Shown here piece after piece: positions 21,364-33,377 of a stretch of 64,000 nucleotides of DNA. The stretch covers positions 32,982,179 to 33,046,178 of the forward strand of contig CATIUR010000005.1 of NCBI GenBank assembly GCA_949592205.1. Direction: 5' to 3'. Position 1 is the first letter of the stretch. Each line of letters starts with the position of its first letter. The notes below the pieces were generated by a model that saw only the letters and a list, made by a program, of their open reading frames with translations, did no database searches and was not told where the DNA came from. The DNA comes from Helichrysum umbraculigerum. Taxonomy: Eukaryota; Streptophyta; Magnoliopsida; Asterales; Asteraceae. The position numbers and the translations under genes were made by a program.

Positions 21364-24300
21364 ATGGCTATGGCTTTGAGATCTCACGCATCTTCTTCTT
21401 CCATACTTCATACTGCTCAACCTTGTTATCATTACGACGTTTTCTTAAGTTTTAGAGGTGAAGACACTCGCAAGACTTTCACAGATCATCTGTACACAGC
21501 TTTGAAGCAAGCAGGAATCAACACTTTTCGAGATGATGACGCCATGGACAGAGGGAGACAGCTGAAGCCAGAGCTGACGAAAGCCATCCACGAATCTGCA
21601 ATTTCACTCATTGTCTTCTCTAAAGATTATGCATCCTCCAAATGGTGTCTTGATGAAGTTTTGATTATTATGGAACAATACGAGAGGTCTTCCTCTAAGC
21701 ATGAAGTCGTACCCGTGTTCTATAATGTTGACCCAACCGATGTTCGAAATCAAACAGGTTGCTTTGCAGACGCATTTAATGGGTATGATGATAGAATTAA
21801 GGCAGAAACAGACCTTCAAAAGAAGAAGAAATTGTTGGAGAAGGTGAAGGCATGGAGGAGTTCTCTTAGTACAGCCGGATCCCTCACAGGAATGGTTCTT
21901 GGGGATGGGTAAGCACATACATATATATATATATGCTTCCTTTTACATATCATGTTTAAATCAAATCTTTTATGTTAATTGTTTTACTAAAGATTGGACC
22001 TTGAGTTAAGTATAGGGTTGTAACAAATAAAAATAGCTCTATTATCCGTTAAAGCCATATAGTCAATTCGTAAAGTAACAACATACGTTAGTTTGGGCGC
22101 TATGGTTTCAAGGTTTACACCCTACAAAAGGATGATTAACTTATTGTGATGTCTATGTTAGTATATATCAATGTAAGCTGTAAAACATTACATTATGATT
22201 CAATCTATAAATTTATCGTTTTAGGTATGAAGCTCAATTCATAATCAACATTGTCAAGGATATAAGAAAGAAACTGAACTATAATGCCCTCTACATTGAG
22301 GACAAACTAGTGGGAATAAAGGACGATGTTGCTGAGATTGAATCGTGGTTACAGGACCCATCACCTAATTCCACAGTCCTTATGATCCATGGGATGGGAG
22401 GCATTGGGAAAACTACCATAGCCACATGCATATTTAGCTTAAATTTTCGTGATCATCAGTACGATGGTAGTTGTTTTCTGGAAAATATTAGAGAGACATC
22501 AAATCAGCCAAATGGACTGCTTCGCTTACAAAGTCAACTTCTTTCCCAAATTTTGAACACTGGAAAGGAAGAAACAATATGGAATGTTCGAGAGGGAACC
22601 ACTAAGGTTATAAAGGCCATATGCAGCAAAAGAATACTTCTTGTCCTCGATGACGTTACAACATCACAACAGTTAGATGCATTGCTAGGGAAGAAAAGGT
22701 TTTATCCAGGAAGTAAAGTGATCATAACAACAAGGGACAGGTCATTGTTAAACGAATTTGAAGTTCATCCTAAGCTCCAATCAATTAGAACATTATTTAC
22801 TGATGATTCTATTGAACTCTTTAGCTTGAATGCCTTCCATCAGAATCAACCTACAGAACCTTACATTGTCCAATCAATACTGGTAATTCATCACTGCATG
22901 GGTCTTCCTTTGGCTCTCAAAGTATTGGGGTCGTATCTACGTGGCAAAACTGTTGATGAATGGAAAGATGCTATGTGCAGATTAGAAGTAAGTCCTCGTC
23001 CTGGGATTCAAAAGGTCTTACAGTTGAGCTATGAATCTCTGGAAGATGACAATGACAAAGGGGTGTTTCTGCATATTGCTTGCTTTTTTGTTGGGGAGGA
23101 TATAGACTACATTGTCAAAGTGTTAGATGAATGCAATCTGTACCCATTGATTGGGATCAGGAATCTTATGGATAGGTGTTTAGTATATGTGGAAAACCGG
23201 AAAGTAGGGATGCATCAATTAATCAGGGAGATGGGGCAAGAAGTCGTTTGCCAAGAATCACCTAAGGATCCTGGGAAACGAACTAGATTGTGGCGCCATG
23301 AAGATTGTATTAACGTGTTGCAAGAAAATGAGGTACATTTGAATATATATATGTATATATATATAGGGGAAGGATCAAGAGGGAAACAATTTTTTGGGGG
23401 AAGTAGGGAAGTGTAATATTCATCACGGAGCATCTTAACTTTGCCAATACAAATATCAAAAATAAAATTAAATTTACTCGTATATAGTAATCAAGATCGA
23501 TGCTATAAAGAATATATTAACAGATAAAAGTCAATTTTAAGTCATTATATTATTTTATGAATATTTATTCAATAAAACGTTAATATTCATCGTGGTGAAT
23601 GTTAACTTAACATTCATCACGAAGAATGTTAAAAAATAACATTAATTTTCTTTTAACATTCACCACGACGAACATTAACGATTTTGGATTTAAAATTTAT
23701 CAATTAATGTTATAGGCTACAAAAAAAATTTATCATGGAAGCTTAACATTCATAGCATCCATTTTGATCAACATTAATTAATTTTCACTTTTTAATTTTC
23801 AACAAATGTATTGACGAAGTTAAGATGCTCCGTGATGAATATTACACTTCCCTACTTCCCCCAAAATAAGTGCTTCCCCCTAGATCCTCCCACTATATAT
23901 GGTAGTGATCAAGAGGGAAGTGCCTTTTTGGAGGAAGGGGGAAGCGTTAGTATGCATCAAGAAACATATTACACTTATCAATCAAAACGTCAACAAAAAC
24001 TTATTTTTATTGGTAAATAGTAATCAAAATCGATGCTATAAAGAATATTTTAACGAATGAATTTCATTTTTAAGTCATAACATTAATTGATGAATATTTA
24101 TTTAATAAATTGTTAATATGCAGTGTGATGCATATTAACTAAGATGCATATTAGTTAATATGCATCGCGATGCATATTAACTAATATGCATCGCGATGCA
24201 TATTAAAACTTCACATTATTTGAAAGATATTTTTATTGTTAATATGCATGACAATGCATATTAACTAATATGCACCGCGATGCATATTAACGGATTTGGA

Positions 24301-24501
24301 TCTAATATTCATAAATCGATGCTATAACTTGAAGAAAGAATTTATCAAAGAAGCTTAACATTCATAGCATCGATTCTGATTAACATTTACTAAATTTCAA
24401 TTTGCTTTTTTCGAGATTTGTATGGGTGAAGGTAATATGCTTCCTGATGCATACTAACGTTTCCCCCTTCCCCAAAAAAATGCACTTCCCTCTTGATCAT
24501 T

Positions 24502-24552
<51 letters not shown>

Positions 24553-26543
24553 TATACCCCTTTTGTATAATCTTAGTTTATTTTGCATTTAATGCAAATT
24601 ATTTACCTTTTGAGTTTCTTAATCAGGGTACCGAAAAAGTTGAAGGACTCATGCTTGATATGCAAAATACCAGGGAAGCTAAATCAGCTTTATCTATAAA
24701 TATGGATAATTATTCAAGGAAACGTAGCTTTGAAGAATATCAAGGAAAAACAAATTATGAAAACAAGCCCACCTTTGAAATTGGAGCATTAGAAAAGATG
24801 AAGAACCTAATGCTACTTCAACTGAACTATGTAACATTTTCTGGTGAATGCAATAGCCTTCCCAGAAAGTTACGATTATTGAGATGGCATGGGTTTCCTC
24901 TGAAGTCTATACCACGTGACATTCCTTTGAAGATGACAGTCGTTCTTGACATGAGTTACAGCAAATTGAATTGTGTTTGGGATGACTTCAAGGTATTTTT
25001 TGTTGTATCACCTTATAATATTTGACAATTCATAATAAAATTTAAGGATATATTTACATTTTTGTGATATTTTATGCTACAGTTTATTGGATCCCTAAAA
25101 ATCCTCAATCTGAGCTACTGTGATGTTCTAATCAAAACCCCAGATCTTAGTGGACTCCCTGGTCTAGAGAGTTTGATCCTGAAAGGATGTAGAAGGTTAG
25201 GAAAGGTTGACGAATCGGTTGCATACCTTAAAGGGCTAATTTTGCTAGATATAACTGACTGTATAAACCTAAGAGAACTTCCATGTTTACCTAATTCCCT
25301 TGTATCACTTGAAATGTCTGGTTGCACAAATCTTGGATTTGTTGGAGGTTTTCGATCCTTGGATTCAACTTCATTGCCTTCTTTTTTGGTGAATTTGAAT
25401 ATCTCAAATTGCAATCTGTTTGACAATTCTTTCCCAAATGACTGGAGTAATCTAGTCTCACTCAAGTGGTTACATATTAATGGCAACAACATAACTTGCT
25501 TACCAAAATGTATTCAAGGCCTACCTACACTTCTATATCTCTATGTAAAAAATTGTTCACAGATCCAGTCTATTCAAGGGCTCCCAGAAACCCTCGATCA
25601 ATTGTGTATCTATTCAAATAAATCCTTGGAGAAAGTACAGCTCCCTCGAAAAGGGAAAGTTTATATTATCATGATTAGATGCGAAAAATTGTGGGAGGTG
25701 GAGGGTATATATAAGTATCAATCAATAGACAAAGTGGAGAAGAAGATAATAGAGAAACTGGGGTTAGGATCATCAATGGAGGTGAGCACTCTTGATTACT
25801 GGAAACAAAAGGTACACTCCGTACTGTTATGCTTTTTAATCAGTTTTCAAATCTACATGTTATACATTTTATATGCTTTTAATTAGTTGATTAATGAACT
25901 AATGAATGTTTTTGAGAATCAAAATGAAAATGAATAATAGAGTATGGTGTATATGCAGGTATTATATGAGTACGGAATATTCAGCACATGGGTTACAAGG
26001 AACCAATACCATTCTTGCAGCAGCAGATACAAGTATAAAGAAAAGGGACCACAAATATCATTTCGAGTTCCCGAGGATGATTCAAGACTAATAAGTAGCT
26101 TCAACTTGTGTCTAGTGTTTTATCAACTCGATGATCATTTATTGCGGATTCAAGTATATAACAAGACTAAGGATTTGTTGTGGACTTACGCTTTAGGATT
26201 TATCGAGAGTTATGAAAAGGTAGGGTGGGTAAGCCTTTGGAGGTGTGGCATTAATCTATTAGATGACGGGGATGAAATTGTTGTACGCATCCTTGATGGA
26301 GTTACAAGTGAAGTTGATATGGAAGTAGAAGAATGTAGTATAAACCTTATATACCAGGAAGATAATAAGGAACAACGTGATGATGACGAGTCAGAAAGAA
26401 AGGAGGCTAATAATGATGGAATTTCATGGCGTGATAGAATGTTTACAGAGATATCGGATTTTGTTCATAACGGGATGGCGTATGACTTCGGTGAGCTTAG
26501 AAGGTGTGGTGATAGTGTTTATTATTCCCTTTTTTTTGCTTAA
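21364..26543 (+). CDS. TIR-NBS-LRR (TNL) disease resistance protein, five exons
   Basis: Exons 21364-21908, 22225-23332, 24627-24992, 25083-25811 and 25959-26543 have GT/AG borders and join in phase into 1,110 codons with no stop. Exon 1 is the TIR domain (YDVFLSFRGEDTRKTF; conserved NADase glutamate E98 in WCLDEV). Exon 2 is NB-ARC: P-loop GMGGIGKTT at residues 238-246, LLVLDDV, VIITTRDRS, CMGLPLALKVLG, FLHIACFF, and MHQ in place of MHD. Exons 3-4 hold leucine-rich repeats (residues about 552-916). Exon 5 begins with a C-JID-like block (YGIFSTWV) and ends in an acidic, hydrophilic tail. TNLs are intracellular receptors that sense pathogen effectors, with TIR NADase output. The gene looks intact. 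Start: first ATG; a second in-frame ATG follows two codons later. MHQ is a mild departure from MHD. Confidence 0.93.
23356..23900. mobile_element. MITE 1 in intron 2 of the TNL gene
   Basis: Long inverted ends: GGAAGTGTAATATTCATCAC, then GGAGCATCTTAAC on the left, with the exact inverse on the right (GATGCTCCGTGATGAATATT). The interior repeats a palindrome of the type TTAACATTCATCACGAAGAA. It resembles the element at 14380-14912. No ORF of its own; the upstream exon's frame merely runs into it. Confidence 0.8.
23903..24505. mobile_element. MITE 2 in intron 2 of the TNL gene
   Basis: GTGATCAAGAGGGAAGTGC at the left is inverted as GCACTTCCCTCTTGATCA at the right. The layout equals that of MITE 1 immediately before it, but the internal word is different: TTAATATGCATCGCGATGCA palindromes, at least five copies at 24117-24295, with matching changes in the terminal arms (TAGTATGCATCA in place of AATATTCATCA). 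Confidence 0.8.
24506..24549. repeat. (AT)n microsatellite in intron 2
   Basis: Perfect AT dinucleotide run directly after MITE 2, 80 bp before the intron 2 acceptor. Confidence 0.95.
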
Positions 26544-27255
26544 TCGGGTGAATTTAGTGACGACACGTGTATATTATAGTAACACAGCCATTTAAAAGTT
26601 AACACGTGGTGTGGTAATGTTGTAATTTCACATAATGTTTTTTACCGTCGTATCTCCCTCCCATTAAATATTATTTTCCTTTATTTTAAAGATATTACAT
26701 CTAGACATGGCAATTCTCGTCCGACCCGGTGGATATCCATCCATTCAGATCCATTTGTGATGGATATGGACGATCTAAATGGATGAATAACGGATATGGA
26801 TACGGATATGGATGTTTAGTTGATCGGATATGAAATTATGAATACGTAAATTTATTGGATTGAAAAGGTGAAAAATAAGTATAAGGACAATTTTCGTAAA
26901 TTAGTATAAACATATTGACCATTTATGAAATTTACTCAACTTGAAAAGTATACAGTAATTAGTATTCAGCATAGAATGTAAAGGTCTAATTGTTGAAGGA
27001 GATTATTCATAGAATAATGATAGTTTTAATAGCTAGAAAAACTTCATACTTATAAACGCCCCTCAAATGGTTATCCTGTTCCGTCATATAAATGTACACA
27101 CATGCTAACGGTATATGGACATTTCCGTTTTTAGTTAAAAGTTCGTATACAATTGTGTGTGAAATGTGATGTTGCATTGCATTAAATATATTAATTACCC
27201 AAAAATAATACGAGTAGTTACAAATTTATAACATTCATACTCATACATGTAACAG
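26544..27255. other. intergenic stretch downstream of the TNL gene
   Basis: A block of GGATATGGATACGGATATGG-type imperfect repeats at 26705-26830 resembles common dispersed plant repeats. No ORF with motifs. Confidence 0.5.
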
Positions 27256-27768
27256 ATGAAGTCGAGTCATCTTAATCGAACGAGCAAACAAGCGTCCAAA
27301 AAGCCATCACAAGCATGGCAACAGTACGGAAGCTGTCCAAACGTAACAATCCCAATACGTAGACCAACAACCAACCATTGGACCAAGATCGAACCTTATA
27401 TACCAGGAAGATGGGGATGTGACGTTAATCTATTAGACGATGGGGATGAAATTTTTGTATGCATCCTTGATCGAGATACAGGTGAAGTTGATATGGAAGT
27501 TGAGGAATGTAGTATAAACCTTATATACCAGGAAGATAACAAGGAACAACGTGATGCTGACGAGTCGGAAAGAAAGGAGGCTAATAATGATGGAATTTCA
27601 TGGTGTGATAGAATGTTAAGGGAGATATCGGATTTTGTTAATAAGGGGATGACGTATGAGTTCAGAGAGCAAAGAAGGATGTTTTCTCATAGCGTAATGT
27701 ATCATAGCCAATTAAGTTACGATTATGAAAGGCAAGAACACGCATTAGTTGGATGGATTGAAGACTAA
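27256..27768 (+). pseudogene. truncated duplicate of the TNL C-terminal tail in a 170-codon ORF
   Basis: From about 27409 the ORF matches the end of TNL exon 5: NLLDDGDEI, GEVDMEVEECSINLIYQEDN, KEANNDGISW and REISDFV align with 26255-26480. The first ~50 codons (MKSSHLNRTSKQASKKPSQ...) and the last ~30 are unrelated to the TNL. TIR, NB-ARC and LRR parts are absent. The simplest reading is a partial local duplication left as a pseudogene. The ORF starts with a real ATG and stays open, so a small chimeric protein cannot be excluded. Confidence 0.75.
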
Positions 27769-27882
27769 ATTGGGCCCACAGAATATTTATGCCTCCAGCC
27801 CACTCAACCATTCAGCCCATCCCCACTCAAAAGGCCCAAAAATACATGTGTACTTCAAGTACTTGTCATTTATCTTATTTAA

Positions 27883-28524
27883 CTAGCTCTTAAACCCGTG
27901 TATACACATGGGATAAGAGATTTTTATTTTATGTTTATAACTATGTAAAGAATGTATAAGAATTAGTTCTAATATTTTATATTCGCTTAATAATTTTCAA
28001 GGGAGCTTCGAATTAGATTCTTTATCAATTTTTTTATCAGTTGAACATCAATTCCAAATAATATACCTGGTTGTTTAGTTGACAAGAAATATTCTAATCA
28101 AAATTAAAAAAAAAAAAAAGTTTCTTTAATGTTTTGACAATTAGCATATGATAACCCGTGTATACACACGGACCGTCTAAGCATTAAATCTCAAACTATT
28201 ATTAAGTAGAAGAAATGTAATCATGTTAGCACCATTAGTTAATTTGGATCTAGAGATGATAAATATAGTTACATTAAAGTCGGCCTTTTCAATTTCAAAA
28301 TAAAATAATATACATGAGATATTACAAGTGTCTGAATAATCAAGGTTTTAAAAATAGTTACCGGTTTAATAAAGATAGTATTAATGAAAATTTAATAAAT
28401 GTAGGTGTATGTTAGTAAATTCTATAGATTTTTTTCTAAAAAAAAAAAACTATTAGTAATTCAAAGGGTAAAGTAGTAATTTCTATCTCAAAAAACACTC
28501 AAATGCTTTATATAATAGTATTTG
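27883..28524 (-). mobile_element. Helitron remnant on the minus strand
   Basis: Read on the minus strand, the 3' end shows the hairpin CCCATGTGTATACACGGG followed by 12 nt ending in CTAG (27883-27886). The 5' terminus, TACTATTATATAAAGCATTTG, is at about 28524 but lacks the first TCTA. A second, similar hairpin motif (CCCGTGTATACACACGG) lies at 28156, so two 3' ends may be nested. No ORF. Confidence 0.6.
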
Positions 28525-28830
28525 AGTGTTTTTTTTTTGTAGGATATAAATGACTACTTTACCCCTTGAATTACTAATAGTTTTTTTAAAAATCCATAGA
28601 AATTACTAGCATACCCTTACAATCTATACTATTATATAAAGCATTTGAGTGTTTTTTTTAAGATATAAATGACTACTTTACCCCTTGAATTACTAATAGT
28701 TTTTTTTTAAATCCATAGAAATTACTAACATACCCCTACAATTCTTAAATTCTCATTAATACTATATTTATTAAACCACTAACTATGTAACATATGACAT
28801 TAACTATATATTAAATAAAACTTATCAATA
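28525..28830 (+). repeat. tandem Helitron 5'-end copies
   Basis: Two direct copies of a ~105-bp Helitron 5' segment (TTTGAGTGTTTTTT, then ATAAATGACTACTTTACCCC) start near 28525 and at 28623. The second has a full TCTATACTATTATATAAAGC terminus after A. The copy to the left (28430-28524) is inverted. They look like successive insertions or truncations of one family. Confidence 0.65.
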
Positions 28831-29482
28831 TCTATACTAATATATAATGCATTTGTAATGTTTTTTTCAAGAGGGAATTTACTAATCTTCCCCTAACATT
28901 ACTATTAATATTTAAAAAACCTACTTGAAATTACAAAAATACCCATTATAACATTACTAATAAAAATATGACATAACTTTTAAACCGTAAGGAGATACGA
29001 GACGTGCCATTTATGTATGGAAAGGTCAGAACGAGACAAACGTGTTGGCAAACTTCCGAAGGTGGTTTGTCGACTTTTCAGAGAAAAAATTTCTCCTTTA
29101 AAGCCTTCAATTTCAATTTTCCCCAAATTTTGTACGTTTTTAAGCTTTTAAAAAATAATAAACGAACCCTCAACTTTATTCTTTTGAGGAACTATAAATT
29201 TCTCACATTTATTTACAAGTTTAATTTTGTTTTTATGTAATCACTTCACATATTCTAGAATTTTAATTTTTCGATCAAAAAAGCTAATGCTTAAGAAAAA
29301 TTCAAAAGTTGGTGTGTAGCTTCCAGAATATATTTTTTCTCATTGACAATTTTACGTGATACTCTTTAGATAGATAGCAAGATTTACTAAAAAGATATAA
29401 GTGGAGCCTAATAAAAAGTTCAAGCTACCCATAGTTTACACTTCATATTGGGTGAGCCGAAAATTTTTACATAATGCGTAAC

Positions 29483-29487
29483 GTATA
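29483..29487. other. target-site duplication, left copy
   Basis: GTATA immediately before the first LTR, identical to 43701-43705. Confidence 0.85.
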
Positions 29488-32209
29488 TGAAACGCCCCAA
29501 TTTTTTTTTTATACCATTGACTTTTAAACAATAATAATGACTTCTAAAGAATACTACCATTTTTAAAGAATACTAACACTTTTAAAGAATAATAACGAAT
29601 TCTAAAGAATACTACCATTTTTAAAGAATACTAACACTTTTAAAGAATAATAACGAATTCTAAAGAATACTACCATTTTTAAAGAATACTAACACTTTTA
29701 AAGAATAATAACGAATTCTAAAGAATACTACCATTTTTAAAGAATACTAACTTCCGACATGCATAACTCCCAAACCACAATGAGTTAGACCCTGAAAATT
29801 TACACGCACCTCCACTATGACATCAAGAAACTTTCTGCTTTTGCACTTTTTCAAATTTCTCAAAAACGACCTTTTTGGACATGTCACCACTTTATGACAA
29901 TTTCGGCTACTTTTTGACAACCACTCCATTCCCAAACTACACACATTTGAACTCTACTCTTTTACACACTTTCTTGAAACTTTGAAACAAATCTAAAACA
30001 ATCGACACAACCCACATACTTGTATTATAATTCGTTTTACTTCTATAACTCATTTATGCCCATTTTGACCCTTTTTGACCCGTATCATAAATCAACCGCT
30101 TTTTAACCAAAACAACGCACAAACCGCACATGTTTGACTATTTCAACATTGTTGACTATTTCAACTTCACATTTGACCAACCAATCACAATTGACACTTG
30201 ACCACATTTCAATATGTTTGACCCAAAGCAACACCAATAATAATCCATTGACTTCATACCCTTTGTATACACATACGCAAGACTCTATATTCTTTGTTTG
30301 GCTTTCAAAGTCAAACACAACACTTTGACCAACATGTTTAATTCAAAAACTATTTGCTTGGGCGAATTACACAAATGATAATCAAAACAATAATTCAAAG
30401 AGATGGAGCATTCTAACCACAAAGCTAGCTCCATATCCACGCTATCTCATAAAGCACTAATCATCCACCTAAAAACATGAAACATGAATGGGGTAAGCAA
30501 CCACCGCTTAGTGAGCATATAGAAAGCTAAATGAATAATCCACAAAACACATAGCACATATCATAATCAACACCACTTAATCACTACTTCATAAACACTA
30601 AGAAACCACTAATCAACATTTCACAACCATCACTAATCAACACTGAGCAAACATTGAGCATTGTAGAGATATTCGTATTCACTGAACTCTATTCGGATCC
30701 ACATGCGTAAGAAACAAGGCATCATGATTCCAAATTACGTCGAAATGGAAATCATATTCAAGAAACAAGGCTAATACACCTGGCACCATACCACGTCGAT
30801 ATGCATACCAGGATCAACATAACGTGCAAGCACGTATTCGTATACTTTGCTAACCGCAGTTAGCTCTCTGATCAACACTGAATCTCTACAAATGCTCATT
30901 CACATAATCAACATAAGAAACAAATCTATGAAACAAGTCTATGAAACAAGGCTACGAAACAAAGCTTTAGAAACCAATAAGAAACAAGGCTCTTTCACCC
31001 CGATTGTATGATCCTCTTGCTCGAAAGCAATCCGAAAACACATACAATCGATACAAGTCTAGAAACAAGTATAATACACTATTTAGAAACAAGATAAACA
31101 CAAATAACTACCACTCGATTGTGCAAACCTTTAGCTCGGAAGCTATCCGGTACATACACAACCATTACCCATTTAACCCCCATATACTCACCTCGACTCT
31201 TGACGATTCACAACAACGCCCACGTATGCTTTCCACGTCTTTAAATCCCTATCATATCACACAATACATAACATCATGTTTAGACACTAATCATCATCAT
31301 AATCTTAATCATATTCAATCCCTCCCCCACTTTGATTATACTTAGTTTAATTCACTAACTAACCACACTAATACCACTTTAAACTAACCCATCACTAATC
31401 CACCAAAGTTAATCTTTCAATATTCATTATCACAATTATTTCACTTTACTAGCATTTTACACTTGAATTCTCTTCTACCATCATATTCACACTCAACTAT
31501 ATCATTAATTAACTAACATAATCACTAGCTCCATTATCATAATCATAAGCATAATCATAAATCAAAACCTTTATATATAATTACTTAAATTCTTGATAAT
31601 ACATCATAATAACACTCTTTTAACTTCACTAATCACAATTCTATTCCAATTATATCTCTACTTCAAGATTTACCCAAAACCCTAGAATTGCTCAAGAACA
31701 CAAATCATAATTGCTTCATTTTCATCATGTTTTATTGTTACTAACAATCATAAGAACACTTATTAACATCAAATCAATCATTTTCTAACATAAATTTCGG
31801 ATTAAAACCCTTAATTTATCAAAACCCATCTAAACTTCATAAAACCCCAAAACCCTAGGTTAAATCATGGAGAAATCTTACTTACAATGATAAGAGATGA
31901 TGAAGGAGATGATTATCCAAAGATTTGAGCTTGAATCATAAATTGAAATTGAGAATTGAAGGTGGTATTCTTCTTCTGCGATTTTTACTCTGTCTCATGA
32001 ACTCTCAGGAAAGTTTTTAGATAAAATGGAATAATTCCAGACAGTCCACGCACATATCTGGGTATTAATTTTAATTCCTTTATCTCCTATAGTCTGGAAC
32101 TGATAAAACCACTTACGTTTTCCTTCGTATCTTATTATCTACATAATAATATTTCGTAATAAAAATATATCCGCGTACGAAATTAAAACCTGAAACTTGG
32201 GGTGTTACA
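29488..32209 (-). repeat. LTR 1 of the array (2,722 bp)
   Basis: The longest of the four LTRs. It has four copies of a 58-bp tandem unit (ATTCTAAAGAATACTACC type, about 29529-29748) where the others have three, and a T10 run versus T8-T9. The open frames in it, which recur in the sister LTRs, have no known domain. Confidence 0.9.
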
Positions 32210-33377
32210 ACTCTCCCCCACTTATTTCATTCATGCCCTCATGAATGTCACCCTTACTACTCAGTCTTAATACTATCTCTATTCATGCGGAAGCGTTTAA
32301 TCATATTACAATACCTCACTTAATCATAATCACTTCATAAAAACCCTACAAACATAAACCACCAATCAACACTAGCACATATATTGTGCATTCAACTCTA
32401 TTTAACTCACCCTGTAACACTAAACACATTATCAACAACTGGGTTACAAACTCATAATCATATAACCTCCACCTATTGGTTTCACTTAATTAGTGAAATA
32501 CAAGTCTACCTCTTTTCATTATCGTATTCAACACGTAATTTAATCACCTCTTCTCTTATACTATATCTCCCAAATTACATTTAATTTCTTTGATACTTGA
32601 TAACCTCAACAATTCAATGTGATATGGCATAATATAACTACGTTGATCGGGCGTAGTCAGATTATGTCACACACACTTCCTTCTCATGCTATCTCATATC
32701 ATCAATCTTCAATGCAATTTACACGTACACACATATAACCCAGGCATTTAACAAGTTAAAATACGTTTAAATACACCTCATCAACTTCATATAGACACAT
32801 AATCCCTCGTAAATGCATAGCACAACTAGTCAACAAGTCAAAACATACTTCATAACACTCTATCAACCAATACATTTTGAAACATTAACTCGTTATTCAT
32901 ATACTTAGCTTCATATAATCACATAATTTTACGTAAGAACTGAATACCATTTAATCTATACATCATTCACTAGTTACTGTTTTCACTTCATAATCATAGT
33001 CACACATAATTCATCTACTCTGTGGACCGCAGTTATAACATATTCTCTAATCATGAAATCAGGTAATCATTAGCAAGGAATTCTACTCACCTTGCAATCA
33101 ACATCTCTATAACAACACTATTAATCGACACTTCAAACATACTCAAGTTCCGCAGAACTATTCATAACACTAAACAAATCAGTCAACACTTTAACTATTC
33201 AGTCAACAAATATTAATCATCATATAACTCGTCATAAGGAATCCTGTCAGTTATACTAAATAAATTCACTATCATGCATAATTATCATAAAAACATAAGC
33301 AATGCATAATGATTTAAGCTAAAGCAATCCTATTGTAGATTACTTAATTCTCTTAAATCATTGCTCTGATATCAACT
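32210..33377 (-). other. array internal region 1 (1,168 bp)
   Basis: Polypurine tract at 32210-32223 and primer site at 33363-33374. The primer site carries one mismatch (TGATATCAGAGC instead of TGGTATCAGAGC, changed base at 33372), unlike the two other internal regions. No protein domain. Confidence 0.85.

Noticed and set aside
29529..29748. Short regular repeats reminiscent of a CRISPR array
   Set aside because: Contiguous 58-bp tandem units without unique spacers, in plant DNA inside an LTR.
31004..31345. 113-127 codon frame recurring in all four array LTRs (also 34834, 38664, 42495), plus the 64-78 codon frames in the same LTRs and internal regions
   Set aside because: They recur only because the units are copies. 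No domain, low complexity His/Asn/Thr content, and small changes alter the stop between copies. Not called as genes.
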